A stretch of 5,949 nucleotides of DNA from contig DAHXOQ010000184.1 in NCBI GenBank assembly GCA_027364815.1, positions 1 to 5,949 on the forward strand, read 5' to 3'. This stretch comes from Acidobacteriaceae bacterium. GTDB lineage: Bacteria > Acidobacteriota > Terriglobia > Terriglobales > Acidobacteriaceae. Within the stretch, counting starts at the first letter, position 1. Each line of letters begins with the position of its first letter. Position numbers and translations under genes: made by a program. Below are positions 1-5,344 of the stretch, piece by piece. The notes beneath the pieces were generated by a model. It was not told the origin of the DNA. It searched no databases and saw nothing but the letters and a program-made list of their open reading frames with translations.

Positions 1-778
1 CCTTCAGCATGAAGTGCTTGTAGCCGCCCTTTTCCGCCTGGATGGGATCCCACAGGATGCGCTGCGGCTTGCGAACAAGGTGCTTGCCATCGAAATCAGT
101 GAATTCAACACCCTCGCGCGTCAGGATGGCCATGTCGCCGTCGGCGAGGAAAATAATGTTGCGCGTGTAATGGAGAATACCGGGAACGTCGGAAGCGACA
201 AAGGCTTCGTGCTCGCCGACGCCGATGACAACAGGTGGGCCGAAACGAGCGACGACAATTTTGTCCGGCTCGTCGGCGGAGAGAATGCCGAGCGCAAAAG
301 CTCCGGTCAGGCGTTTGACCACGCGGCGCACAACAACTTCAAGCGGCCCCGGCTGCGTCTTCTTTTCTTCTTCGATGAGGTGCGCGATGATTTCGGTGTC
401 GGTCTCGGTGACAAATTTGTGACCGAGTGCGATGAGCTCGCCTTTGAGCTCGAGATAATTTTCAACAATTCCGTTGTGAACAACGACAATAGAGCCGCTG
501 CAATCGCGATGCGGATGCGCGTTCTCTTCTGTGGGCCGGCCGTGTGTTGCCCAGCGGGTATGGCCGATGCCGTATGTTCCTTCAAGAGGATGCTCGCGCA
601 GAACCTCTTCAATGTTGCGTAGCTTTCCCGGCGCGCGCGCTACGGAAAGCTTGGGTTGGCCCGCAGTTCCGACGGCAATGCCGGCTGAATCATAGCCGCG
701 GTATTCGAGGCGGCGCAACCCCTCGAGAATGACAGGAACAACTTTACGTGGACCGACATAGCCAACAATTCCGCACAT
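1..778 (-). CDS. glmS: Glutamine--fructose-6-phosphate aminotransferase (isomerizing), N-terminal part
   Basis: GlmS transfers the glutamine amide nitrogen to fructose-6-phosphate, giving glucosamine-6-phosphate, the first step toward UDP-GlcNAc for peptidoglycan and lipopolysaccharide in the cytoplasm. The minus-strand reading from the ATG at 776-778 begins MCGIVGYVG, with Cys2 as the class II amidotransferase nucleophile after Met removal. Family motifs follow in order: RLEYRGYDSAG (about 23-33), GIGHTRWATHG (70-80), HNGIVENY (101-108), TETDTEIIAHL (124-134) and KHFMLK (254-259). The gene leaves the window after 259 codons of a usual ~610, so the glutaminase domain is complete and the two SIS sugar-isomerase domains lie outside. 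GGAG sits 9 nt before the start. It is 25 bp downstream of purS and probably co-transcribed, which leaves no room for a glmS ribozyme leader. Identity is very secure. Confidence 0.97.
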   Translation of the reverse strand, partial: MCGIVGYVGPRKVVPVILEGLRRLEYRGYDSAGIAVGTAGQPKLSVARAPGKLRNIEEVLREHPLEGTYGIGHTRWATHGRPTEENAHPHRDCSGSIVVVHNGIVENYLELKGELIALGHKFVTETDTEIIAHLIEEEKKTQPGPLEVVVRRVVKRLTGAFALGILSADEPDKIVVARFGPPVVIGVGEHEAFVASDVPGILHYTRNIIFLADGDMAILTREGVEFTDFDGKHLVRKPQRILWDPIQAEKGGYKHFMLK

Positions 779-803
779 GAGCGCTTACTCCAGGCTGCCG
801 CAG

Positions 804-1049
804 TTACTCTTCGATTGTGTAAGTGAACTCTTCAATGATGGAGTTCGTAAGCACGTCACGGGAGATGCGCTCCACCTCGGCGCGTGCAGCATCCAGCGTG
901 AGCCCCGGCGCGAGCGTGAGCAGAAAGTACTTTCCCTGGCGGACGGCTTCGACGCTGGTGACGCCGATCTTGCGCAGTGCGTTTTGAATCGTTTGGCCCT
1001 GCGGGTCGAGGACTGAGGTTTTGAGGGTAACAATAACGTGTGCCTTCAT
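804..1049 (-). CDS. purS: Phosphoribosylformylglycinamidine synthase, PurS subunit
   Basis: PurS is the small structural subunit that joins PurL (synthetase) and PurQ (glutaminase) in the three-part FGAM synthase used outside the large-PurL proteobacteria; the complex carries out the fourth step of purine synthesis. The 81-aa product matches the family in length and opening: MKAHVIVTLK, then LDPQGQTIQNAL, the central GVTSVEAVRQGKYF and a C-terminal IIEEFTYTIEE. A longer overlapping minus-strand frame at 785-1033 is only a shadow. The ATG at 1047-1049 gives the expected N-terminus, although no Shine-Dalgarno sequence sits at the usual distance; a TATAAT box lies 9 nt upstream instead. purS is normally followed by purQ or purL; here glmS follows after 25 bp, so PurQ and PurL must be encoded elsewhere. 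Confidence 0.95.
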   Translation of the reverse strand: MKAHVIVTLKTSVLDPQGQTIQNALRKIGVTSVEAVRQGKYFLLTLAPGLTLDAARAEVERISRDVLTNSIIEEFTYTIEE

Positions 1050-1058
1050 ATGCTCATG

Positions 1059-1064
1059 ATTATA
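1059..1064 (-). promoter_or_regulatory. Candidate -10 box of the purS-glmS operon, implying a leaderless or near-leaderless mRNA
   Basis: The minus strand carries a perfect TATAAT, with only nine bases (catgagcat) between it and the purS ATG. A transcript starting at the normal 6-7 nt downstream would have a leader of about 1-4 nt. No convincing -35 hexamer is found 16-18 nt upstream, and there is no extended -10 TG, so the hexamer could be chance. The absence of a ribosome binding site before purS agrees with leaderless initiation. The same bases contain an overlapping three-codon frame ATG-AGC-ATA-TGA whose stop overlaps the purS start. Confidence 0.45.
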
Positions 1065-1240
1065 GTGAATTTTCTCTTTGGGAGTTGAGCAGAGATGCTC
1101 GTTTCAGTCACGAACCGGTTTCTGTTCCAAAAATGGAGCTGTATTTTGATATGGGGAACGAACCCGTGTGCAGTGTAAAAGGCGCTCACTTCGGATTGCG
1201 GGACAGTGTTTTACTCGAATCAAATTCAGCGTTTTTACAT

Positions 1241-1269
1241 TTGACTTTGCCAATATCCCTCTCTAGACT
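1241..1269 (+). promoter_or_regulatory. Sigma70-type promoter for the secreted HExxH protein
   Basis: TTGACT (1241-1246, 5 of 6 consensus bases) is separated by exactly 17 bp from TAGACT (1264-1269, 4 of 6, including the key T1, A2 and T6). Expected transcription start is near 1276, leaving a leader of about 27 nt before the ATG at 1303, with a modest AAAGG ribosome binding site at 1289-1293. It lies in the 253-bp divergent region shared with purS. That region also holds a short GAGCA-gaga-TGCTC hairpin (1087-1100) and an AACCGGTT palindrome (1113-1120) of unknown meaning. Confidence 0.6.
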
Positions 1270-1302
1270 GGCCGCAATTCCTGACCTGAAAGGCTTCTCC
1301 AC

Positions 1303-2418
1303 ATGCAAAACCGCGTATCACTTGCTGCAATCCTGCCACTGTTCACAACATTGGCTTTTGTAACAGCCGCAACAGCGCAGAGTGACATCCAGTGCGGCAA
1401 GGACGGTAAGACCTATACCCAACCGGCAGGATGCGCGGCTCAATGCAAAGGTCAGATCGATGCCGAGAGATGCATGCTGCAGCCGAAATTGAAGGAGCTC
1501 GACGACGGCTTCTACAAAAGTTTTTACAACCTCAGCATCTTCTTTAACGGCAATGCAAAAAAAGTGATGACATGCGGCGATAAGAATTTTGACGCCACGC
1601 TTGGAACCAATACCACCGTGACTCTGCCTGGAATGCTTTTGCCCGGGCTTGCCGGTGTGATGCCGGCACAGCTACCGGGCGCTCCCGGCCGTGTGGCCGT
1701 GCGTGACAAATTGGTTGAGCGCATCTTCGGCAGATGGTTGCATCCTTACAAGTATTCCGATTTCGTTGTTAACTGGACGAAAGAAAAGAATGGAGAGTGG
1801 GCCGATCTTGAAAGCAAGCCTGATTCCTGCGGCAAATATCATTTGAATATTTCGGTGCAAACGCTCTGCCGGTCGCCAGCTTCTGTCGTCGTGGTAATCG
1901 GCCATGAAATGGTGCACAAGGAACAATACTCCCGCCATTACACAACGATCGCAATGGATGATTTCGGGGAGTTGCGTGCCGATCTGCACGAGGTAGAGGC
2001 CTATTCCTGGGAGTTGCAGCAGGGAAATTTCAAATGGGCCTTCGAATCAATCAATAAAGATCCCCTGTTTCCGGGTGTCACCGATGAGGAAAAGAAGGAG
2101 TCACAGCAGGCGCAGCGATGCTACGAGTGGGATGCCGAATCGCAGTTGCACAAGATCATTACCGGTTGGGGTGGAAGTACGTTGGTGGGTAAGCTGGATA
2201 AATTTTTCAACGAGGATCCATGGATCAAGAGCCAGTGGCTGCCGAAGCATGCGGATTGGAAAACTTTGAAGCTGTCGCCGGAAACCTCGGAATGCAAACA
2301 GTTCCTGGCCGTTGAGCCTACGGAGAAGGATACAACTCCGGCGCCTTCCGACCGTCCGTGGGAGAACAAGGGCAATCCTCTAACCCCGGGCGTCACGAAA
2401 AATTGCGATCAGCCGTGA
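1303..2418 (+). CDS. Secreted cysteine-rich putative zinc metallopeptidase (HEMVH motif), family not recognised
   Basis: 371-aa exported protein. Residues 1-25 form a Sec signal peptide (MQNR, hydrophobic core, A-T-A before Q26), so the mature protein should act outside the cytoplasmic membrane. H201-E-M-V-H205 is the HExxH signature of zinc peptidases, preceded by the hydrophobic strand SVVVVIG. Downstream acidic candidates for the third zinc ligand are E223 (GELRAD) and E230/E232 (HEVEAY); the EVEAY form, 26 residues after the second His, resembles other uncharacterised HExxH families. Ten cysteines remain after cleavage, suggesting disulfides. The N-terminus carries CGKDGKTY...C, similar to the core of Kazal inhibitors. 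The tail from about 335 is rich in Pro, Thr, Lys and Asp and probably disordered. It has its own promoter upstream; ppa lies 133 bp downstream. Peptidase activity is inferred from the motif only; substrate unknown. Confidence 0.85.
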   Translation: MQNRVSLAAILPLFTTLAFVTAATAQSDIQCGKDGKTYTQPAGCAAQCKGQIDAERCMLQPKLKELDDGFYKSFYNLSIFFNGNAKKVMTCGDKNFDATLGTNTTVTLPGMLLPGLAGVMPAQLPGAPGRVAVRDKLVERIFGRWLHPYKYSDFVVNWTKEKNGEWADLESKPDSCGKYHLNISVQTLCRSPASVVVVIGHEMVHKEQYSRHYTTIAMDDFGELRADLHEVEAYSWELQQGNFKWAFESINKDPLFPGVTDEEKKESQQAQRCYEWDAESQLHKIITGWGGSTLVGKLDKFFNEDPWIKSQWLPKHADWKTLKLSPETSECKQFLAVEPTEKDTTPAPSDRPWENKGNPLTPGVTKNCDQP

Positions 2419-2551
2419 AGCTCGGCTCTGCCTGGGCTGCTGCTTATTTATGCCCGGCTCTGGACAACCCTCTGCCGCATCCTTGATGATGAAGCTTCCG
2501 GCGGTCACGTATCCGGTGTTGACCGCGACTGGACAGGAGAAGAATTCAGCA

Positions 2552-3106
2552 ATGATCAATTACCTGGAGCTGCCCATCGGTGACCGCTCCCCAGAAGTCT
2601 TTCGCGCCGTCATCGAGATCCCCAAGGACAACACCAACAAATTCGAGTACGACAAAGAGCTGCACGTCTTCAAACTGGATCGCAATCTTCACTCTCCGGT
2701 TCATTATCCCGGCGATTACGGCTTTATTCCCTCCACGTTGAGTGAGGATGGCGATCCGCTGGATGTTCTGGTCCTGGTTCCAAGCCCGAGCTTCCCCGGC
2801 TGCGTGCAGGAGGTTCGCCCGATTGGTCTTCTGGAGATGCTTGATCAGGGCGTGCTCGACGAGAAGGTCATCGCCGTCGGCAAAAACAATCCCCGCTATT
2901 CTGACGTCTGGAATTACACCGACATCTACCCGCACCTCATTAAGGAAATCACGCACTTCTTCGCAATCTACAAAGATCTTGAAGGCAAGCGCGTTGAAGT
3001 GAAAGGCTGGCACGACGCAGCCTACGCGCGTGACCGCGTCATCCACTCCGTCAAACTTTTCAAGCAGACCAAGCTGAAGCAAGCCAACGAGACTAAAAAG
3101 CAATAA
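2552..3106 (+). CDS. ppa: Inorganic pyrophosphatase, family I, soluble
   Basis: Hydrolyses pyrophosphate to two phosphates in the cytoplasm, pulling nucleic acid, protein and cofactor synthesis forward. The 184-aa length fits family I. Using E. coli PPase as a guide, all catalytic and metal-binding residues are present: E22, K30, E32, R44, Y52, Y56, D66/D68/D71 in EDGDPLD, D98, D103, K105, Y140 and K141. The hallmark HYPGDYGFIP is at 51-60. The frame is open upstream to an ATG at 2450, but the 34 extra residues look unlike any PPase, whereas MINYLELPIGD at 2552 is the normal family start, preceded by AGGAG (2535-2539) at a rather long 12-nt spacing. No convincing promoter was found in the 133-bp gap, so read-through from the upstream gene is possible. 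The basic tail (KQTKLKQANETKKQ) is a little longer than usual. Confidence 0.97.
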   Translation: MINYLELPIGDRSPEVFRAVIEIPKDNTNKFEYDKELHVFKLDRNLHSPVHYPGDYGFIPSTLSEDGDPLDVLVLVPSPSFPGCVQEVRPIGLLEMLDQGVLDEKVIAVGKNNPRYSDVWNYTDIYPHLIKEITHFFAIYKDLEGKRVEVKGWHDAAYARDRVIHSVKLFKQTKLKQANETKKQ

Positions 3107-3125
3107 GCTCCAATGCAAAAACAAC

Positions 3126-3176
3126 AAACCCGCTTACTCCACTATTTATCTAGTGGCTGGGGTGGGTTTCTGCTTT
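3126..3176. terminator. Rho-independent terminator of ppa, probably bidirectional
   Basis: Outer arms AAACCC (3126-3131) and GGGTTT (3164-3169) pair perfectly, extended by CG and GU pairs. After an internal loop, inner arms CCACT (3139-3143) and AGTGG (3152-3156) pair around an 8-nt AT-rich loop. On the plus strand the stem is followed by CTGCTTTT. On the minus strand it is followed by the T-rich GTTGTTTTTGC. It starts 20 nt after the ppa stop and could stop transcription from both converging directions. Confidence 0.7.
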
Positions 3177-3198
3177 TCCGGGATGCGGTGAGGTCGGC

Positions 3199-3237
3199 AA
3201 AAAAATCGAATGGCTTATTAATATTTAAGCTCGCATT
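3199..3237 (-). terminator. Probable terminator of the sigma-factor gene
   Basis: Read on the minus strand, 14 nt after the TAG stop of the sigma gene, arms AATG + GCTTA pair with TAAGC + CATT around an 8-nt AT loop, with a 3-nt bulge (CGA) in the first arm. The stem is followed by CGA and a run of seven T. The stem is AT-rich and bulged, so it may be weak, and the stronger hairpin at 3126-3176 lies just beyond as a second stop. Confidence 0.5.
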
Positions 3238-3251
3238 GAAGAATATATTTC

Positions 3252-4157
3252 CTACGTTGGCACGCCCATCATGCGCAGGTATTCTTTGGTGAGTATCGCG
3301 CGCAGCCTCGGCGCAACTGCAGGGTCGCAGGATACTTCGAGTGAGCGGCAGCGATCGATCGCCTGTCGCAGATCGCGCAGAAAGGCCACGCAAGACGGGC
3401 AAGATTCAATGTGCTCCTGCATTTGCTCGCAGGTGCGCGGTTCAATGCGGTTATCGAGATACTCCGAGAGATTGGCAAACAACTCGCGGCACTCGGAAGG
3501 ACGTTTGTTTGATTTGGTACGGCCCTTCATGCCGCCATTATGTTTCTTGACAATAGAGTGACCATGGTGCCCACTCTCGGCGTCTTGAAGGATGAGACTC
3601 ATCTCTTTGCGCACGGCAAGACGCGCACGATGCAGGCGTACTCTTACCGTCCCCTGTTGCAGGTTGAGAATCTGGGCCACCTGCTCTGTACTTAGCTCTT
3701 CCATATCGTGAAGAACCAGAACAATGCGCAGTTGCGGTGGAATCCTGAGAATAGCCTGGTGGAGTTGATGATGTTCTTCAGCGTGGAGAAGATTGCCTTC
3801 CGGCGTTTCCGCAACATCGGCGAGCAATCGCTCCAGTTCGTTCCCGTCTGGCATCAATTCATCGAGCGATAGAGTTTGCTTCGGCGCATAAACGCTCTTG
3901 CGACGCATGCGCCAGCAACGGTTTCGCGTGACGGTATAAAGCCAGACTGCGAGAGCCTTCGGATCCTGAATTTTCGATAAGTGCGCAAGTGATCTGGAGA
4001 GCACCTCCTGCATGGTGTCCTCGGCATCTTCCTGATGGCCGCATACCTTCATGCTGAAGGAGTAGATGGTATTCTGCAGCAGCCCAATGGCCTCTTCAAC
4101 GGCTTCAGGAGTATTGCTGCGCAAAAGATCGCTGGCTTGAATCAGTTCAGGTCGCAT
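3252..4157 (-). CDS. ECF-type RNA polymerase sigma factor with fused C-terminal zinc-finger anti-sigma-like (zf-HC2/ZAS) domain
   Basis: 301 aa, about 100 longer than a plain ECF sigma factor. Region 2 spans about 22-88, with EDAEDTMQEVLSRSL (43-57) and VWLYTVTRNRC (71-81) for -10 recognition. Region 4 spans about 130-186, with the helix-turn-helix LSTEQVAQILNLQQGTVRVR. A linker with HHGH (197-200) and basic residues leads to a ZAS-like domain: C223 in SECREL, LSEYLDNR, then H249-x3-C253-x2-C256, a complete Cys-His-Cys-Cys zinc set. ZAS domains normally sit in a separate protein that binds the sigma factor and lets it go on redox or metal signals; here control may be within one chain, as in CorE-type factors whose Cys-rich tail senses metal. 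There is no transmembrane segment. No ribosome binding site is obvious. It lies 107 bp downstream of the efflux/methyltransferase operon on the same strand; its targets cannot be read from the sequence. Confidence 0.92.
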   Translation of the reverse strand: MRPELIQASDLLRSNTPEAVEEAIGLLQNTIYSFSMKVCGHQEDAEDTMQEVLSRSLAHLSKIQDPKALAVWLYTVTRNRCWRMRRKSVYAPKQTLSLDELMPDGNELERLLADVAETPEGNLLHAEEHHQLHQAILRIPPQLRIVLVLHDMEELSTEQVAQILNLQQGTVRVRLHRARLAVRKEMSLILQDAESGHHGHSIVKKHNGGMKGRTKSNKRPSECRELFANLSEYLDNRIEPRTCEQMQEHIESCPSCVAFLRDLRQAIDRCRSLEVSCDPAVAPRLRAILTKEYLRMMGVPT

Positions 4158-4183
4158 GGCATGGGGTCGTCGAGAGCAATATC

Positions 4184-4212
4184 AGTATATCTCCCGCGCA
4201 GGCACACGTAAC
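4184..4212 (-). promoter_or_regulatory. Weak candidate promoter of the sigma-factor gene
   Basis: On the minus strand, TATACT (4184-4189, 5 of 6 consensus bases) lies 26 bp upstream of the sigma ATG. The hexamer 17 bp further upstream is GTTACG (4207-4212), which matches -35 consensus at only 3 of 6 positions. No GGAAC-type ECF promoter was found, so autoregulation by this sigma factor is not supported. The dyad at 4224-4253 lies just upstream, where an activator could bind. Confidence 0.3.
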
Positions 4213-4223
4213 TGAACTTCAAG

Positions 4224-4253
4224 AATGTTTACCGGCTCAGCAGCGTAAACATT
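4224..4253. repeat. Perfect 9-bp inverted repeat, candidate operator
   Basis: AATGTTTAC (4224-4232) and GTAAACATT (4245-4253) are exact reverse complements separated by 12 nt. The dyad lies in the 107-bp gap after the small unknown gene and 66 bp upstream of the sigma-factor ATG. There is no T-run on either side, so it is a poor intrinsic terminator; the AT-rich arms and two-turn centre-to-centre spacing (21 bp) fit a dimeric regulator site better. Which protein would bind is unknown. Confidence 0.55.
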
Positions 4254-4264
4254 GGAAAGCGGCT

Positions 4265-4546
4265 TCAATCGGCCGGGGGCGGCGCTTTGACACCTGCTTG
4301 CATTTTCGCCTCAATCATCTCCATGCAGATCGGGGAGACTTTTTTCAGCCAGTCTCGCATCTCGTCTTGTGCAGATGTTGAGTCGGCAATTTGCCATGCG
4401 TATAACAATACCAATGCCAACTCTATCTCGGCGCCTTGACGCTTTTCTTCCACCAGGAACATCTGCCGGTAAACCTCATCCTTGATCTGTTCACCGCGAA
4501 AATGCCGTTGACTCATTGGCCGTGGGGCACCACTTTTCGCACTCAT
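4265..4546 (-). CDS. Small hypothetical protein, translationally coupled to the methyltransferase
   Basis: 93-aa cytoplasmic-looking protein that I do not recognise. The chosen ATG (4544-4546) overlaps the methyltransferase stop in ATGA, with AAGGGG (4557-4562) 10 nt upstream; a longer frame from 4573 would overlap the methyltransferase by 31 nt and is less likely. An internal Met (MSQRHFRGEQ, codon 11) is another possible start. The first 20 residues are basic and polar; the rest appears mostly helical (DEVYRQMFLVEEKRQGAEIE, then a hydrophobic LALVLLYAWQIAD and an amphipathic DEMRDWLKKVSPICMEMIEA), ending in PPPAD. One hydrophobic stretch is too short and interrupted to call a membrane segment. 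One cysteine, no metal or nucleotide motif. Last gene of the coupled operon; the product may assist the methyltransferase, but that is only an inference from position. Confidence 0.7.
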   Translation of the reverse strand: MSAKSGAPRPMSQRHFRGEQIKDEVYRQMFLVEEKRQGAEIELALVLLYAWQIADSTSAQDEMRDWLKKVSPICMEMIEAKMQAGVKAPPPAD

Positions 4547-5127
4547 CGCATTTTTTCCCCTTGCACCAGCCACGAGTACAGTCCGACTTCTGTTACTGCA
4601 GGCTCTGCGAATCCGGCGATCAGCATCTCTCTCAGCGCCTCTCCAGATGAGATGCGATGCTCAAGAGGTGGACCGCCAATCCTTTCTACATCGGTTCTCC
4701 AATCTAGAATTGCAAGTTGTCCACCCTGCTTGAGCGTCCGCAGGGCTTCTGCCAGCACTGCTGCACGATCCTCAATCTCATGCCATAGATTTGCAAGAAA
4801 GAAAAAATCGCAACTGGCAGCCGGCAGGCTTGTGTCGCTGGCTTCCGCGTGTAGCATTTCGATGTTATGGAACTCAGTCATATGCAATTTCCGCTCGATC
4901 CAGGCAAGCATCTCCTGCTGGCCGTCGATCGCATAGACCTTACCGTCAGCGCCAACTGCTCTCGACAACGGCAATGTAAAGTACCCTGTGCCTGCGCCAA
5001 CGTCAGCAATCACCTGCCCAGGTTGCACCCCGAGAGCGTCAATCACATCCGCGGGAGGAAGCCAGAGAAGGCGCTCGGGATTGTCGAGCCGCTCAGCCTG
5101 TGAGGCGGGAAATCGTTTATCGTGCAT
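4543..5127 (-). CDS. Class I SAM-dependent methyltransferase (UbiE/Methyltransf_11-like)
   Basis: 194 aa, Rossmann-fold methyltransferase that should use S-adenosylmethionine as methyl donor; the acceptor is unknown. Motif I is VIADVGAGTGYFTLPLS (39-55), binding SAM; the acidic residue at the end of strand 2 is D68 in VYAIDGQQEML. HAEASDTSLP (93-102) and ANLWHEIED (112-120) follow, and LAILDWR (138-144) is the strand after the usual LKQGG turn. The C-terminus reads LYSWLVQGEK. The opening RLDNPERLLWLPPADVI is typical of a group of small methyltransferases I have seen near transport genes, but this cannot tell the substrate. Start ATG 5125-5127 has GAGG 5 nt upstream and follows the DUF2892 stop by 22 bp. 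It is not ArsM-like: the Cys pattern of arsenite methyltransferases is absent. Confidence 0.93.
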   Translation of the reverse strand: MHDKRFPASQAERLDNPERLLWLPPADVIDALGVQPGQVIADVGAGTGYFTLPLSRAVGADGKVYAIDGQQEMLAWIERKLHMTEFHNIEMLHAEASDTSLPAASCDFFFLANLWHEIEDRAAVLAEALRTLKQGGQLAILDWRTDVERIGGPPLEHRISSGEALREMLIAGFAEPAVTEVGLYSWLVQGEKMR

Positions 5128-5149
5128 CAGTACCTCGCAGCGTTGAAGT

Positions 5150-5344
5150 TCAGTTGGAGTCTTTCAATCCCATAGCGCGCAAAATCATCATCGCCGGGCA
5201 CCAGTTGGTGATAGCTGATTGCAGCAGGTTGAGTCCGATGAATGCCGTCAGCCACAACCAATAGTGCGAAAAATAGTGGGTCAATGCGAGCGAGAGTAAA
5301 ATCATCACGCCCGCCATCAGGCGCAGTCCGCGTTCAACGGTCAT
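5150..5344 (-). CDS. DUF2892 (YgaP-like transmembrane) small inner-membrane protein
   Basis: 64-aa membrane protein. It opens MTVERGLRLMAGVMIL and has two hydrophobic helices (about 8-22 and 28-44), followed by the family signature AITNWCPAMMILRAMGL with C49 next to P50. DUF2892 occurs alone or as the tail of rhodanese proteins such as YgaP, where it anchors sulfur-transfer activity; here it stands alone, so a link to sulfur is only suggestive. The start at 5342-5344 was chosen over an upstream in-frame ATG at 5431, which lies inside the RND coding sequence: the chosen ATG overlaps the RND stop in ATGA and has a perfect AAGGAG (5352-5357) 7 nt upstream. Translation is probably coupled to the RND gene. 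Confidence 0.9.
   Translation of the reverse strand: MTVERGLRLMAGVMILLSLALTHYFSHYWLWLTAFIGLNLLQSAITNWCPAMMILRAMGLKDSN

Noticed and set aside
14..622. Long plus-strand open frame (202 codons) opposite glmS
   Set aside because: It is antisense to a fully conserved glmS reading frame and its product resembles no family; it is a by-product of glmS codon use.
779..803. Possible glmS ribozyme or riboswitch leader
   Set aside because: Only 25 bp separate purS from glmS, and the purS upstream region shows no glmS ribozyme core; there is no room for it.
1113..1120. AACCGGTT palindrome in the divergent region
   Set aside because: An 8-bp palindrome is expected by chance and its position relative to either promoter suggests no specific role.
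1040..1363. 107-codon plus-strand frame across the divergent intergenic region
   Set aside because: It overlaps the purS start, the promoter at 1241-1269 and the start of the secreted protein; its product has no family features and it has no clear ribosome binding site.
2411..2427. AGCCG-tgaagct-CGGCT hairpin at the stop codon of the HExxH gene
   Set aside because: The stem is only 5 bp and no T-run follows directly, so it is not a convincing terminator.
2450..2551. 34-residue N-terminal extension of pyrophosphatase from an upstream in-frame ATG
   Set aside because: The extension has no family counterpart, no targeting signal and no ribosome binding site, whereas the ATG at 2552 gives the normal family N-terminus.
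2546..3127. 193-codon minus-strand frame opposite ppa
   Set aside because: ppa on the plus strand has every catalytic residue; the antisense product has no recognisable motif.
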